Assembly: GCA_023653785.1 (NCBI GenBank)
Contig: JAMKCH010002939.1
Location: 1 to 64,000 of the forward strand
Direction of reading: 5' to 3'
Origin: Ophioderma brevispina
Lineage: Eukaryota > Echinodermata > Ophiuroidea > Amphilepidida > Ophiodermatidae
DNA: 64,000 nt
Program-made: the position numbers and the translations under genes
The notes under the pieces: generated by a model
Database searches by the model: none
Seen by the model: the letters and a program-made list of their open reading frames with translations, nothing else
Told to the model about the DNA's origin: nothing
Shown: positions 48,121 through 60,486 of the stretch, piece by piece
How positions within the stretch are numbered: the stretch's first letter is position 1
Layout: each line of letters begins with the position of its first letter

Positions 48121-49269
48121 AATTAATGGACGCACTATGAAGATGATATCAGGATTATACATACACTGTATTGCAATACTACCCAACTCCAAAGATCGGT
48201 TGATCCTCCAAAATGAACGTAGAATTCTTTAAAGATTTGAATTTAAATTTCAACCAATTTTCACAAAATACTTGCACTGGATTTTCGACATTTAACCGGA
48301 AAATTTGCTCTCGGGAAATGCCCCGGCCGTGTTTCAAATTACGTTTAGTTTTCATGTACAGAATTACATGTTATATAAACAATGGAAGTAATCCATAAAT
48401 AAACATTGCCAAGGACCTAAAACGTGCCTTACAGTTATTATCTTATCCATAACCGTGAAAGATTCCAGGAAAATTGACAGTCTACCCTCCTGAAATGGAA
48501 TAACCTTCCGGGCTGCACATTCCCCTCAGAACCACAGACCGGGCCCGGTCCATAACAACTCAGCTTTCATTTAGTGGTTTTCCAATCAGAAAAGATGAGA
48601 TGGGGCCGGTGTATACTCTTGATCTTATGCCGAATATTCGATGTGGAAATTTCACCTATAATAATAATTATTTATTGGGACACAGATTGAAAACATATGA
48701 AATTAGATTCCTCATCAGTCAGACCAGTATATAATACTTCTAATGACCTCACCTACAAAAGTCATGGGTTTATTGATTAGCTTGCCATTCCAATCGAATG
48801 GGGACTCTCGGTTTCTTAAACCTCCGATTCCTGTAAATTTGGTACCGCAGGATAACTTAGAGTTTTCTCTTTTCCTTGGTGTCCAAACTAATTACCAACA
48901 TCCCCATTATGACGTCACTATGAGTCATATATTGAGGAAAGTCCGAAAACTGAATATAGGATAGGAAATTGATTTCGCATTTTAGCGAATCAAAATCATC
49001 ATTATAGCACTAACATGCTCTAATTATATAAAACTCGTAATTTCCCATCAAGTAGAGCCACAAACCCCATGAAAATCGTTGTGCTAGGCATGTTAGGACT
49101 TCTCTACCGAAAAGGGGGGGTTGCCACGCCATCCAGCACCTTTGGATCACCCCGTATCTTACCGATACCCCGATGGATGTTATGTTTGGGGGATCAAAGG
49201 AGCGAAATGTCCCATACCAATTACATTTTTAAAGCCCACTAGCAGCGATTTTTTTTTTCAAAAAATGTA

Positions 49270-49595
49270 CTCCGGCGTCGCGTACTCATAGTCCACGCCC
49301 GCGGAAAATAGGGCAATCGGATTCAGTTGACTCTTCACGCAAATTAGATTCACGCTTTATCCGGATTATCGTCTTAGAGCCAGGACTGTGGCTCCCGCCG
49401 GACTATATCTGCTTGCACACCGGTGTTTGTAAAAGGAGATACGAGGTCCGACAGGAACCATACGGGCTCCATGTAGACGACAACGGAGCGAGAAACTAAT
49501 GAAGCGAGAAGAAGAGAAACTATGTTGCTGAAGGAACCAAAACTGATCGCGTGCCATATAACTTCACCGTTATAGGCGGACTGTGAGTCCGGAGG
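49270..49595. mobile_element. MITE family E, copy 2
   Basis: CTCCGGCGTCGCGTACTCAT at the left and AGGCGGACTGTGAGTCCGGA at the right, with TTCAGTTGACTCTTCACGCA near 49323 and GAGCGAGAAACTAATGAAGC near 49485. It is the longest and most symmetrical of the three copies. Confidence 0.8.
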
Positions 49596-50237
49596 AAGGA
49601 CACAAGGATTACAAGGATTGTACAGATTTTCCGTAAAAGGTCTTTACTCTAGTCTAAACTCATTAATACAATTACACCAAGGACACCTCGGTTTGCAGCT
49701 AAAACCTCGATTTCGAAATCTGAGTCAGCCTTCCATTCCAAAAAACCCCTTAATTTTTCAAGAAAAAAAGGGCAATCTACACGGCAGGCCAGATCCAGAT
49801 CGGTCCAGAATCGGCGTTCCAGTTTGCGCTACACGGGCAACGGCCACAGTTGGCAACGGCCAAATGGATCCATATCTGCACGCGTATTACATGTATGGTG
49901 TGTTTACGCTTGGTTTAAACTCGCTGCACTTTAAGCGAGTCGTACTTTTAGGTACGCGTTAAAGTAGTTCCTCGATCACCAAGTTACGCGTAGCATTTGT
50001 CCACTTTACGCTTCGAAAGGGCGCTGTACTTTCGCACTCACTGCCCGTGTAGAGTTCTTAAACGGTTTTCTCCCATGATCTGGATTTATGATCTGGATCT
50101 CGCTGATGCGCATCGGATCTGGATCTGCGTTCCGTGTAAATTGCCCGTAGAGTTGTAAGAAACTTGCACTACCCACACCAACACAATCATGAGTGTTAGG
50201 CAATGTACCCAGGACCTAGTAACTCTTGATAACACAT

Positions 50238-50911
50238 CATTACCCAGTAGCACGCATATATTGGCCCAAAAATGGTTCCCCATCGGTATATTGGCATCGG
50301 CATCACGTGGCAAACGTATATGGAGCCAGGAGTGGTTTTCCATTGGCATGTGATATAGGCAATCATATCGGAGATCTTTAATGGTTGAAATATTGGCGTT
50401 ATATTATTGGCAATCGACCAACAGCCAATATAGTGCCAATTAGTGGGATAACGTTGTGGCCCAATATTGGCTTAAGGCTATTTGTTGGCTAAAAATAGCA
50501 CGGCTGTGAAAAACAATAAAAAATACAGAAATACGCTAAACTCTCTCAAGGACGATTGTTTTGATCCGAACACAATATTTCAAAAATGTTATACTATATT
50601 ATACCAATTTCATAAAAAAATAAACTATTTGACTAGCTCAAACATTATTTAATTAATTTATTTTAATAAAAGGAGGTTGAAAATATATTTAGTTGCCAAA
50701 TAAAAAAATATTGATACTATTCCAATATGGTCAAATCTTTACCAAGAATTGGCCCAATATTGTGCCCAAACATTGCCCGGGTCCCAATATATGGTCAATT
50801 TTGGACGATGAGCCAATAATATTGGACCGATAACTGTAGGCAATACTGGTCGTATTGAGTATATATTGGGCTTATATTGGCCAATATCTCCATGTTATAG
50901 AGGGTAATGAT
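50238..50911. mobile_element. AT-rich repeat with many ATATTGGCC words and inverted ends
   Basis: The ends read TCATTACCCAGTAGC and GAGGGTAATGA. Both flanking 200-bp zones are packed with CCAATATTGGCC-like partial palindromes, and the middle (50510-50700) is A/T-rich and unstructured. It looks like a non-autonomous foldback-type element. No ORF. Confidence 0.62.
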
Positions 50912-51259
50912 TTAACCAGATGAAACTAACTAGGATGGATGTAGATAGGACATACAGACTATAGAGTGGCCACTATATACGATGTAAATATTGGAGTAAA
51001 GCACTTTCAATGTTCCAGCTCTATCTACAACACAGTCTCCTCTGTAGGAGTTCAGGAATTGTGGCCCGATATGGTTGTATAGAACGTATAAGAGGAGGGA
51101 CAGTACGGGAATGTTAGTGATCCAAATTGTGTTAGTGTGGCGAATCACCAAAAAATAAAAATAAGATTTTTTGCATTTTTGTTAAAAGTATAAATACCCT
51201 GCAGGCTGCATGTATTAAGTCTAAAAGCAAACCGAATAACTTTGGATAAAACACGGGGG

Positions 51260-51560
51260 CGGCCACTTGTATCCAGGGGATACTCATGCTCGATGTTTAT
51301 GGGACCTCAAAACGTACCCTAATTGGCGTTATTGGCACATGGAGGAAAAAACACCCTAAGCACGCATTTTGGTTGATTTTGCTACCCTTAAAACAAGTAC
51401 TGGCGGCTTATTTTTACTACCCTTAACAAGTGATTTGGCTTATTTAACACCTAACAAGTAATTTGCATGACGTTTCAAAACTTACACCCTACAACAAGTA
51501 TTTTTACATCCGTGTTGCTACCCTAAAGCATCAATTTGCGCATATCTCAAGCCTAATAAG
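51260..51560. repeat. Dispersed repeat C, copy 2 (inverted)
   Basis: CTACCCTTAAAACAAGTACT, CTACCCTTAACAAGTGATTT, CACCTAACAAGTAATTTG and CACCCTACAACAAGTATTT form a degenerate tandem row of about 45-bp period. The CACCCTAAGCACGC and GGCGGCCACTTGTATCC blocks match 9600-9875 in reverse. Confidence 0.68.
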
Positions 51561-53429
51561 TTTAAAATTAAATCTATTACATTTATATTAAGTCTTTTTT
51601 AAAGTTGGTCCCTATTCTTTGATAATTAATGGAGTTTATCGTGTGATCGTAATTGAACCAGGTTTGTTTCCTGCATTTCAGCCCATTGTTCATGAACTAA
51701 GTAAAACAGACTTACAAAATTCACCATGGACTTTATTTTGAAACGGCATAAATTAGAGGACAGACCCTATTCTGTGTCGACGCACATATGCCTATATCTA
51801 ACTATAATTTTTAGTGTAGAAATTAAATTAATTAAATTTTTGGTTTTTTAAATTGTTTAAATCATGCTTCATTTGAAATTTGCCAGATACTTTATGAAGA
51901 AAATAACTAAAATAAGGATTTGAAAACGGTTTTTTTTAAAATCACTAGGGGAATCTACCATGTGAATGAAAATCAGAAAAAAAATCGGGAACAAAACCAT
52001 TATTTTCCAGCATTTTAATGTGATTTTTTTACCAAGTACTCAAAATATCACACCATAAAACAGGTAAATTTTCGACGGGGAAAGAAATACCCTTATTTTG
52101 ATTTTTTGCCGTTTTGATAACCTAAACAATGTAACGCGCGTACATCGCCTGCTGATCTCAAATAAAAAATTCCTTAAAAAGGAAAGGGCGGTCAAGGGGG
52201 AATAGCCATGTAAAAGGGATGGGAAGGGATTAGTAAGACGACATTTTGTGGGTTTTTTTTCAAGTTGACTTATGTGATTTTTTGGACACCCTTAGCCGAG
52301 GATACATGACGTAAATTAATTTAACACAGAGGGAATAGGGGGTTCATATCCCGCTATTACATTACGATTTTTAAAGGAAAAAATACAAACCAATCAAAAA
52401 TACACATAATACACTTTATGCGGGAAAACAATCAACGCTTATACTTACCCACCACAAGGTTGACCAATTTGCAGGACTCACCAGCAGAACTAGAAGTAAT
52501 TCCGGATATTTTGCATGCGAGTACGGACCGTAAAAGTATGTTATATAGGGGGGGATTCGGCACACGTACCAACGTGATCGCTTACATTTTGTTTTAATTA
52601 ATTATCTTAAAGCCCTTTAAAAATGTAAAGCTCTCCCACTTTCAGCAACATTGTCACCCAATGACTTCAATTATTTTTTCAATTTTACCTCTGTCCCACA
52701 AACCGACTCTTAATTAGGCAAAAATTTTAAAATGTTCACCCACGCCATTGGCACTATTTCAATTCATATACAAACTTAGAACATTTCGTTATTCAAGACA
52801 TATTACATATCATGACAACTTTTCCTCGTAAATAATCCACATTCTATTAAAAAGGTGCCGCATAGGTCAAAGGGTCATACACAGGGGAAATGCACTAGTA
52901 CTACGAAACATGAAGATCTGTTCGTCCGACCATGGTTTTGAAGCCCCTGACCTATGGATCTGATGTTTGACATGCAGGTAAAATAGAAAACAACCAGCCT
53001 GAGGTTTATTATCACGGTTCAGGGTGATCCAAAAATCACAGTTCATATAGAAGAGTTTAATTTTGTACGTTAAAATGCCATATAACCGCAAAACTTAATA
53101 AAGGTTGGATGATTCCACATCAAATCCCGTAGTCATTACATGTTTCCTAAAAATGTAGAACCTTATTATTAAAGGTTGATGATCCAATCAAAACCTAAAA
53201 CTAATGTTTCCTAGAGGGCCTCCACTTACATAAAAGCACTTAAATCAATCCAACCTTTGGGTAGTGAACGAAGATTTTGAAAACGTTCTTTAGTTCATTA
53301 ACATCAAAAGGAAAACATCTTAAATGGGAATTTGCGTGATCCCACAGCAGAGTCCCCTTGATTTACCTAACAAGAAATTAATAATTATTTTAAAGAAAGA
53401 TAATTTTTTATATAATCTGAACCATTGAC

Positions 53430-53800
53430 TCAAGCATGACAAAAAAAGCAAATATATCATATTACTAATACAGTCACATACCACTCATGGCATATCCTCT
53501 TGACCCGCCCTTTCCTTTTTAAAGGAATTTTTATTTATTTATTATTGATATCGCCAACGACTGCTATAATGTGGTGCCAAACGTTTAAGCATCGTCATTC
53601 AATGCATCATGGCTCACGCATTACAAAATAAAGCAATAGATCATCTTACTAATACCTTCACCTACCAAAAATTACATGGATTTTCCTCGTGGTCCACCCT
53701 TTTCATTTTAAAGGAATTTTTCATTTATTATTATTGATATGCCGCGCCCACGACTGCTACATGTGGGTGCCAGACGTGTAAGAATCGTTCATCAATTGCA
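53430..53800 (+). repeat. Tandem duplication, 184-bp period
   Basis: TTACTAATA, CCTTTTTAAAGGAATTTTTA-like, TTATTATTGATAT and CGACTGCTA blocks occur near 53462-53570 and again near 53646-53750. A third, inverted piece (TCCTTAAAAAGGAAAGGGCG) lies near 52172. Confidence 0.78.
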
Positions 53801-54224
53801 CTCAGAACGATTTAAAGACACGGTTAACCAGCAAATCAGTGTAAAATTTCTCAGGAAACTTCGCTGATATTGCCCTGTATTTCTCCTCCTTTTAAACACT
53901 AATATTTTTTGTACATGTACGTTCAGGTTTTCCTGGGCCTATTTATGAGTCATATCATATCATATGAATAAAATTTTTTAAAAACAATATTTCATATAAA
54001 AAAACGCTCACACATGTAGAGTTTATGAGGATATATCGGCACGAATATTTTCCTGCAAACACTTGCTATTTGAAAAAAGTAGCGGTCAAACCCAAGCGGA
54101 ATTTTAAGCGGGTAGCCAGCAGGCTACCCCCGCCAACAACGACCCCCCTAATTTAAGCGTTTTTGTACACGAGCATGATATCAACCTTGGAATACAAGTG
54201 CCCCCCCCCCCCGGGGGATTATAA

Positions 54225-54448
54225 AATCGTTGATATTTTAGTCTACTGTCCGTACAGACACTTACTACAACACGTGGTTGAATAGGGATTCATATCTCTA
54301 AATAATGCTTGTGTTTTCAATTTTCGTTAGGGAAAAATCTACTTATGAGAATCCTACCGAATTCTACTTAATCTTCACTTTAAGCTATTCCTGCAAATTC
54401 TAAATAATTTTATCTTTCGGGTGGATGAATCATGCTAGTGGTCTTTAA
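54225..54448. mobile_element. TTAA MITE, family 1, 5'-truncated copy d
   Basis: The interior (CTGTCCGTACAGACACTTAC, CAACACGTGGTTGAATAG) and a degraded right end (CATGCTAGTGGTCTTTAA) match the family. The left third is replaced by a poly-C/G stretch near 54203. Confidence 0.75.
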
Positions 54449-54592
54449 AGGCTCTGACTGGGGTTAGGACGCGATCTGCTCGGTTTGGGAATTGGGGATC
54501 CAAACGGTGTAATCGGGTGAATGCTACGGTATATGCAATCTCTGTCTCCGTAAATTACAAAATCTCCGCTAATTAAAGTCTAAAAAAAAAAA

Positions 54593-54903
54593 ACCTTTTT
54601 AGTTCAAGACCCTTAGTAATATCATGATAATTTGGAATAAATTATTGACTTCAAAATCTGTCGGGGTTGGGGATTAACCCCGCTATGCAAAATAGTGTAC
54701 TTTTAATAAAGGTATTTTAGATTGAAATCTTCGTGACCAGGCTAACTTTGTCACATCTTTGTGTAGGGGTTCGATATGAGTAGAGCACCTCCTACCGGTA
54801 AGTCTTTGAAAAGACTAACACTCGGGTAACGCCGATTGTTGATTGCAGTTTTGAATTCGCTATTGCTAGCTTTTGCTGTTAGGTTGGCCTGATATCCCCC
54901 CCT
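54593..54903 (-). repeat. Dispersed repeat B, copy 2 (inverted)
   Basis: CTTAGTAATATCATGATAAT, ATCTGTCGGGGTT..GGATTAACCCCG, TCCTACCGGTAAGTCTTT and TGCAGTTTTGAATTCGC mirror 41825-42125. Confidence 0.76.
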
Positions 54904-54959
54904 TCCAGGGGCTTACTTCCGAAGATTCACGATGAGTGCCACTAAATTTTCTAACAAAT

Positions 54960-55170
54960 AGTTTTTGATATAGGCTAACTGATGGCCTGTCTTACATATG
55001 TGCTAATCACTAAGCGAAATAACTAATCTCAAATCTTTGTACCAAAAGAAAATTTTCAGCTTAATCCTTCGTGGGGATATTGTTTATGGAGCTTTACATC
55101 TGAGCAAAAATCAGTACTTTGTTCTTTTAGGGACAACTGATATGTGAAATCTCTCTCTCTCTCTCGTTAA
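54960..55170. mobile_element. TTAA MITE, family 3, truncated copy c with expanded CT run
   Basis: The interior near 55040-55130 (GTACCAAAAGAAA, TTAATCCTTCGTG, GGAGCTTTACATC) and the right end GAAATCTCTC..CGTTAA match family 3. The TCTC of the terminus has expanded into a (CT)n run at 55150-55165. No left TIR was found. Confidence 0.7.
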
Positions 55171-55544
55171 AGAGACATGAGGGACATTCCATACAGACGC
55201 GTCCCCATTTTGTTCGAACAGTTGTTTTTTTTCATTATTGGAATGCTTACCAATAGATTACACCTGACGTAAATAAGCTGAATTCCAAGATGAAATTTCA
55301 GCTTATGAGTGTGCACTACACAGACGAAGAAATATCGAAAGTTATCTTTAGATTATTATTCTAATTGTAATTTATTTTAACTCCAAAGAGTGAAATGGCC
55401 AAGCATCTCTTTCTTCCTCTGTGGTGAGTGCACACTCCCATATGATTGGACTTTCAATCTGTGGATTAATAGAGTACGCCTCTTTATGTAATATAGGATG
55501 GGAGGCACGCGCTTCGCGCGGGCTCCGTAGCTGAGTGAACGGGA

Positions 55545-55835
55545 GAGATCACTTGGAAAGGGAAGCGATCACTGAAACGGAAAAGCGATCACGTAAACAG
55601 AAGCATTGATCTGAAGGAACCGTTCCGTGTCTTTCCTGTTAGTTGCCAACTCCCCCGTGTCCTTCCCAGTTTCTTCGTGCAAGAATGCGTACACACCAAA
55701 AAAAATATTGATTTATTCTTCAAGCTTTCTTGCGTGATAGAAATGTGAGGACACAGTCACAGGGAGTTGGGACAACCGCTGAAAATAATACGGAAGTGAT
55801 CACGGACACAGAAGCGACCACGGACAGGAACGGGG
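55545..55835. repeat. GAAGCGATCAC short direct repeats
   Basis: GATCACTTGGAAAGGGAAGC, GATCACTGAAACGGAAAAGC and GATCACGTAAACAGAAGC follow one another near 55551-55610. Related units (GAAGTGATCACGGACACAG, GAAGCGACCACGGACAGG) lie near 55790. Function unknown. Confidence 0.6.
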
Positions 55836-56182
55836 TCCTGCTTCGGTAGTTCGCAAATACAACTTCGGAAATGTTTGCACTCGCAACCCGAATTCAAACA
55901 GGTTTATTTTGTCTATTTGTTTTCTGTTAATCCCTCCTACCCTGCGCCGTTACCCTGTGTTCCAGCGCTTCGTATTCTATTTAAGGGCACGCAAGTGACT
56001 TAATAAGTTAAGGCTTAATGTAATTGTATGCTATATTATTCTTACAAACTTCTACACCCGAGCCCTTCTCTTAAATACCGTCTTCTAATCTCCCTCTCTC
56101 TCCTGCGCTCACCATAATACTCTATATAACTCCCCCGGACGGATTAATAAGCTGTCGTGCCAAGGAAACGTGGAGATTAAAG

Positions 56183-56513
56183 TACGTCATACTTCAACGG
56201 CACTGATTGCTGTGCAGTAAATTTACTCGCAAGTTCCGTGCCTTCCGCTGCACTCCTAAATCGATTACTGCGGTCAAGCCCAGGTCACTGCAGGTCAAGG
56301 GTTGCAGTACGTTGCCAGTAAACTTGCGAAAAGTTGGCATTACTGAAACACTGACTGCACCCCACTGCATCTTGCTGCATCGCCCAGTTAAAATAATTTT
56401 AACTTCGTTTGCAGGACTGCATTGCGTTGCAATACGGAAAGATTGCAGAGCAGTAACCAGTAGGTCGCATTGCAGCAGTGCACTGCATGCAGTGAAGTAT
56501 GAAACGGACCTTA
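56183..56513. mobile_element. MITE with GCAGTGCACTGC words
   Basis: CGTCATACTTCAACGGCACTG at the left and CAGTGAAGTATGAAACGGACC at the right are inverted. The interior repeats CACTGC, TTGCAG and related words in both directions. The 112-residue ORF across it is not a recognisable protein. Confidence 0.68.
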
Positions 56514-57273
56514 CAATTTACTTAAAGTGTTCCGTATTGTCGTAAAACTCCGACGCCAACTTTGACGGTCCGCCATCCAGGGGCCATGCAGCGGACACTC
56601 CCCGGTCCGTGTCCTATTTCTGTACGTGCAAGAAAAAGTGGAAGAAATAAATCCATATATTGAAGCTCAACTCACCCCTGTAATTTTACCGGTCAGCAGT
56701 GGAGGGGCAATGCAACGGCAACCAAAGCAAAAAATAACTAATGCGTACACACACCCGGAGCAACTCGCTCTGCGTCACACAACCGCTAGCAAATGCGCCT
56801 CTGGTACACAAACCGGGCAACGATGCTGTACACTGATGAAGAACGCGGTCCTACGGGTTATACACAGGATAATATGGGGTTAAACGTAAAAGACGTGCCG
56901 TACGTTGCGTCAGTGATGGATTTGACCATTTCTTTTGTTTTACATTTTTCCTTGGTAAAGTTATCGATTTTGAGGAAAAAGCTCTCCGCCAAGGATACTT
57001 CACGATGAGGTGGATGAAAATTTGGCGAAGTTGACGAAAACCTGAAGGCGTGATCTAGAGACAAAAACATATATACATTACAGGATTTGAATTATAGTAA
57101 GATTGGAAAACAAGGTTTGCAGGTTTTCTTTTGTACTCGGTCTACTAAATTTCTTCTTAGATCATATTATTTTACCAATACTGCAGCATTCTATCTAACA
57201 TTGAACATATACTACATTGGGTGCTCTTAAAAATGTCTTAAATTATTACTGCAAGCTAGCAGTCAAGTGATGT

Positions 57274-58410
57274 CTAGTACTTGAAGATGTCTCTGCAACG
57301 GTGCCATTTCACCTCAATCCCAAACAGTTGACATTTTGGGTGCGTACGCAAATATATGATCGGATCACTTGAAGCATAGCAAAGAGCAAAAATAATTGTC
57401 AAAACACAACGCGAGGGTTTTGGAAAGACACCTCTCGCATACCATTTGGTGCGGTATATAAAGAAAAAAACAATCACAACAATGAAGAAATTTTTGGTGA
57501 TTTCCACTTGCTGCTTGTCCAATTTTGTTTTGCGCTGGTAATTATGGGATGACTTTATTGATGAAGTTTGGAGTACATTGTTTCCAAAAGATTGGTCTGA
57601 CATTGAGCCCATGGCTCCATCTTCGCTCATGTCCTCGTGCTCGATAGTAACGCTTGTTGACACTTTGTTGTCATGTGAAGTTATGGATCCTACTCGCAAT
57701 TCATCGTGCAGGACAGATCGCTGTTCATCAAAATGTCTTTTAATGAAGATCCACAACATGGAATAGCAGACGATTATTACCAATGTAGGTCCAACAGCTA
57801 ATATTCCTATGATACGAGAATGAATCGCCGATGAAGGCCATTGTGCCAATTCTCCACAACTTGGCAATGCACCGATTTCATCATCAAAAGCAGCTAATGG
57901 CGGCAAAACGACAACGATTATTGGTATAAGCCATGTTACCATAACCATGATGCCGATTGTGATTCGTGAGGTAAGTATACGCCTGTGTTTTGAGAGTGGA
58001 TTTGTGATGACAAGGTATCGGTGCAGTGCAATAGAGGCGAGGTTTAGAACACTGCACACCAGTGATATTATGTACAGTAATCCTGCAATATTACAAAAGG
58101 TTTCATTAGTAGTAAACAACAAGAATGGTAGAACTATACAAGACATCAAGTCGCTGGTACTCTGATTAGCTATAAAGAGATTGGTTATTGTTCGCAACTT
58201 TTTAGACAACAACAATGCAACGATAACGAGTCCATTCCCGAATATTCCAAACAATATTATTATTGCGTATACCAGCAAGAGAAGAACCAAACGCTCAACG
58301 CTCAGCCTTCTTCCGAATGCCTCTTCAACTCTATCAGTACTGTTCAAAATCGGGGTGACAGTAGTGACATCGTTCGTAGACAGTCCAAATGCATTATCTG
58401 TTGTCGTCAT
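57274..58410 (-). CDS. Intronless class A GPCR, copy 2, with a scrambled TM6-TM7
   Basis: A 378-residue paralogue of the receptor at 46108-47235, nearly identical from TM1 to TM5 (GN at 58-59, HRY at 130-132, ECL2 Cys185, an N-terminal NST sequon at 23-25). Divergence rises sharply after the TM6 start. From about residue 318 the protein reads IYRTKWYARG where copy 1 has LVAPNGIAR, removing the TM6 proline and placing Arg and Lys in the membrane. TM7 is DPIIY (349-353) instead of NPIIY, and the tail differs. Comparing the DNA of the two copies shows at least six single-base gains or losses between about 57350 and 57460, mostly in A/T runs, whose net effect restores the frame without creating a stop. 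It may be a young pseudogene, a receptor changing function, or a gene damaged by homopolymer sequencing errors. The ORF and gene identity are firm; function is doubtful. Confidence 0.8.
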   Translation of the reverse strand: MTTTDNAFGLSTNDVTTVTPILNSTDRVEEAFGRRLSVERLVLLLLVYAIIILFGIFGNGLVIVALLLSKKLRTITNLFIANQSTSDLMSCIVLPFLLFTTNETFCNIAGLLYIISLVCSVLNLASIALHRYLVITNPLSKHRRILTSRITIGIMVMVTWLIPIIVVVLPPLAAFDDEIGALPSCGELAQWPSSAIHSRIIGILAVGPTLVIIVCYSMLWIFIKRHFDEQRSVLHDELRVGSITSHDNKVSTSVTIEHEDMSEDGAMGSMSDQSFGNNVLQTSSIKSSHNYQRKTKLDKQQVEITKNFFIVVIVFFFIYRTKWYARGVFPKPSRCVLTIIFALCYASSDPIIYLRTHPKCQLFGIEVKWHRCRDIFKY

Positions 58411-59250
58411 GATGCAGGTGTTCGTTGAAACTGGTTAAACTGGAGATATTTCTTTAACTGGAAACTTTTGCAGATACCAAATCACAACTTTTTACAATTG
58501 TTGCTAACTTTAAATCAAGCTTGCGTAGTCTGGTACACATCAGCTGGCTGGGACCAAAGGTTGGATGAACGACATGACAGTAACCTCTAGCTCAGCTTTC
58601 GGCGTCCATACAGTATAATGTTTTTTCGTTACGATACTGGCCGTGTATGCTAGAACATTGCCTTTCCCGAAGAGTTCATGTTATCAGGGAATGTCCCTAC
58701 TAGGATTATTTGACATCGACAACTTGTATATAGAGTTCACAGATTCTGTTCCTGTATACGAATTCCTCCACAAACGCCCATTAACAAATTAGGTCGTTAT
58801 TTTTTATGGCTGTCGATACCAGTAACAATTTACATCCCCGCATCTTGACGGACATGTGCTTCATGGACAAGCTAAATAAACAATGAACAATCCACTATTA
58901 AAATATAACCTTGGTTTCTTTTATGTGCACATTAAAATCGATATGCAAGCCACTGATCTATGCCTTTAGATATTTGAGCTCATATTTGGTCGACGTTTCA
59001 CATAGAAGTCCCAAGGGTGCAAATGAGGTATCCGTCAAGCGCTACTGCACAACATCATACAGCGCGTGACGGAATCAATTGTAATACTTAATTTGCATCC
59101 TTGGGATCCTATATGAAACGTTTACCACAAATTACCAGAAATGTACTCGCCATATCCGGCATATTATAAAAAATAATGGTTGTTTACCAATGAGTCTAGC
59201 CATTGTGGTGCAAAGGAAGTCTCAATCAATCGATTTATTTCGAATAAAAC
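58411..59250 (-). repeat. Upstream flank of GPCR copy 2, shared with copy 1
   Basis: Partner of 47236-48120, with the same order of conserved blocks separated by small indels. The foldback at 58984-59131 lies inside it and has no clear counterpart upstream of copy 1, so it probably inserted after the duplication. On the other side, homology between the two loci stops almost at the stop codons. Confidence 0.6.
58984..59131. mobile_element. 148-bp imperfect palindrome
   Basis: Left arm TTTGGTCGACGTTTCACATA and CCCAAGGGTGCAAATGAGGT pair with the right arm TTTGCATCCTTGGGATCC and TATGAAACGTTTACCACAAA. The centre is a GCGCTACTG..CAGCGCG loop. It sits in the upstream flank of GPCR copy 2. Confidence 0.8.
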
Positions 59251-60486
59251 GTTTATAACAATGGCACACGTTATAAACGGTGTGTCCATAAGCAGTACAA
59301 GTAAAAGTCAAAATTGGGTGTCAAAATACATTGATTAAAATAGGCTAAAAAATTCAACAAAGTACCCATTCGCAATCACGCACCCACCCACACCTGTAAC
59401 CAGTATGCTCGTTCTTTAAGCTGAAGTGTTATATTAGGTTGTTTATTGGGTGAAAGCGGATCATGAACTTGGCAGTAGGAACGCCAACGACGCATACAAC
59501 TGGGTTCGAAATTTGGTGAGCGGCATGAGCACTCGTGGGTACGAGGAACGATTTTTTTTCGCGCGGTTTTCCATTTACGTCTTATTAACACATGAGAGAT
59601 GGTTCCCATACACTGAACATTCTTAAATAGGTATTTTGTTATAATATTCGCATTTTTTAGTCGCGGCTTTCCCCCATCGGTCAATATAAGGCACTTTACG
59701 TCATGACCGTCAAGCTGTGAATTTCCAGCAGAGTTTTGCAAAGTTTTACATTTTCAAGTACCTGCGAATGTGGCATCTTTTCAGAATGACCTGACCCATT
59801 TTTATACGTACTATTTATCTCTGGTAGAATTATCTTTGGTTGTTACCGTAACTTGTTAGAAAATTCCGTTTGAAAAGACGTTGACCTATCCGCTTTCTCT
59901 CTTCTCCCTAACCCTAGCTTGTTAGCTCACTCGGCAAGATCGCTGTTCTAGTAATTTTTTTTTCTGACTTTTTTATATTAATATTGATGTTATAGTAGAT
60001 GTTCAAAGTAAGTGAGTCCTCCTTAAAAAAATTTTCAGGTTGACTATTCGCGTGAGTGGTATGAGGAATTATTTTAATGGCCTCGGGGGGGTAAAAAAGT
60101 TGATCTTCATACATCATATATTGCGGAGTAGTTAGTAAATAAATGGTCGGGATGAAGAATCGCCATTTCTTTCCGAAAACGCTATTTGAACATAATTTCC
60201 TTTGACACTTCCAAAATACCATTTTAATAATCATAACATTGGAAAAATGGAGCATTCCTTGTATTGAACAACACATAACACAAGTTTTATTGGCCAAAAT
60301 GAAATAAATGGGCCAGCCTTTGTTTTGGAGATTGCAACAAAAAAACGGGTTTGGCATCTTGGCTAATACTGACAATAACTCTTCAATTATTAATAACCAG
60401 TGGTGTGGCGTATGGCGTCAGTTTCAGTAAGAGCCGATTGTTGTACATGAACTTCATTCCATGGACACAATGTTTATGATGGCAAC

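Noticed and set aside
59376..59741. 121-codon open frame on the minus strand
   Set aside because: A Cys/Arg-rich stretch suggested a zinc finger, but the Cys spacing fits no known finger and nothing else supports a gene.
59914..60375. 153-codon open frame on the minus strand
   Set aside because: No recognisable motif, basic low-complexity C-terminus, and AT-rich surroundings; most likely chance.
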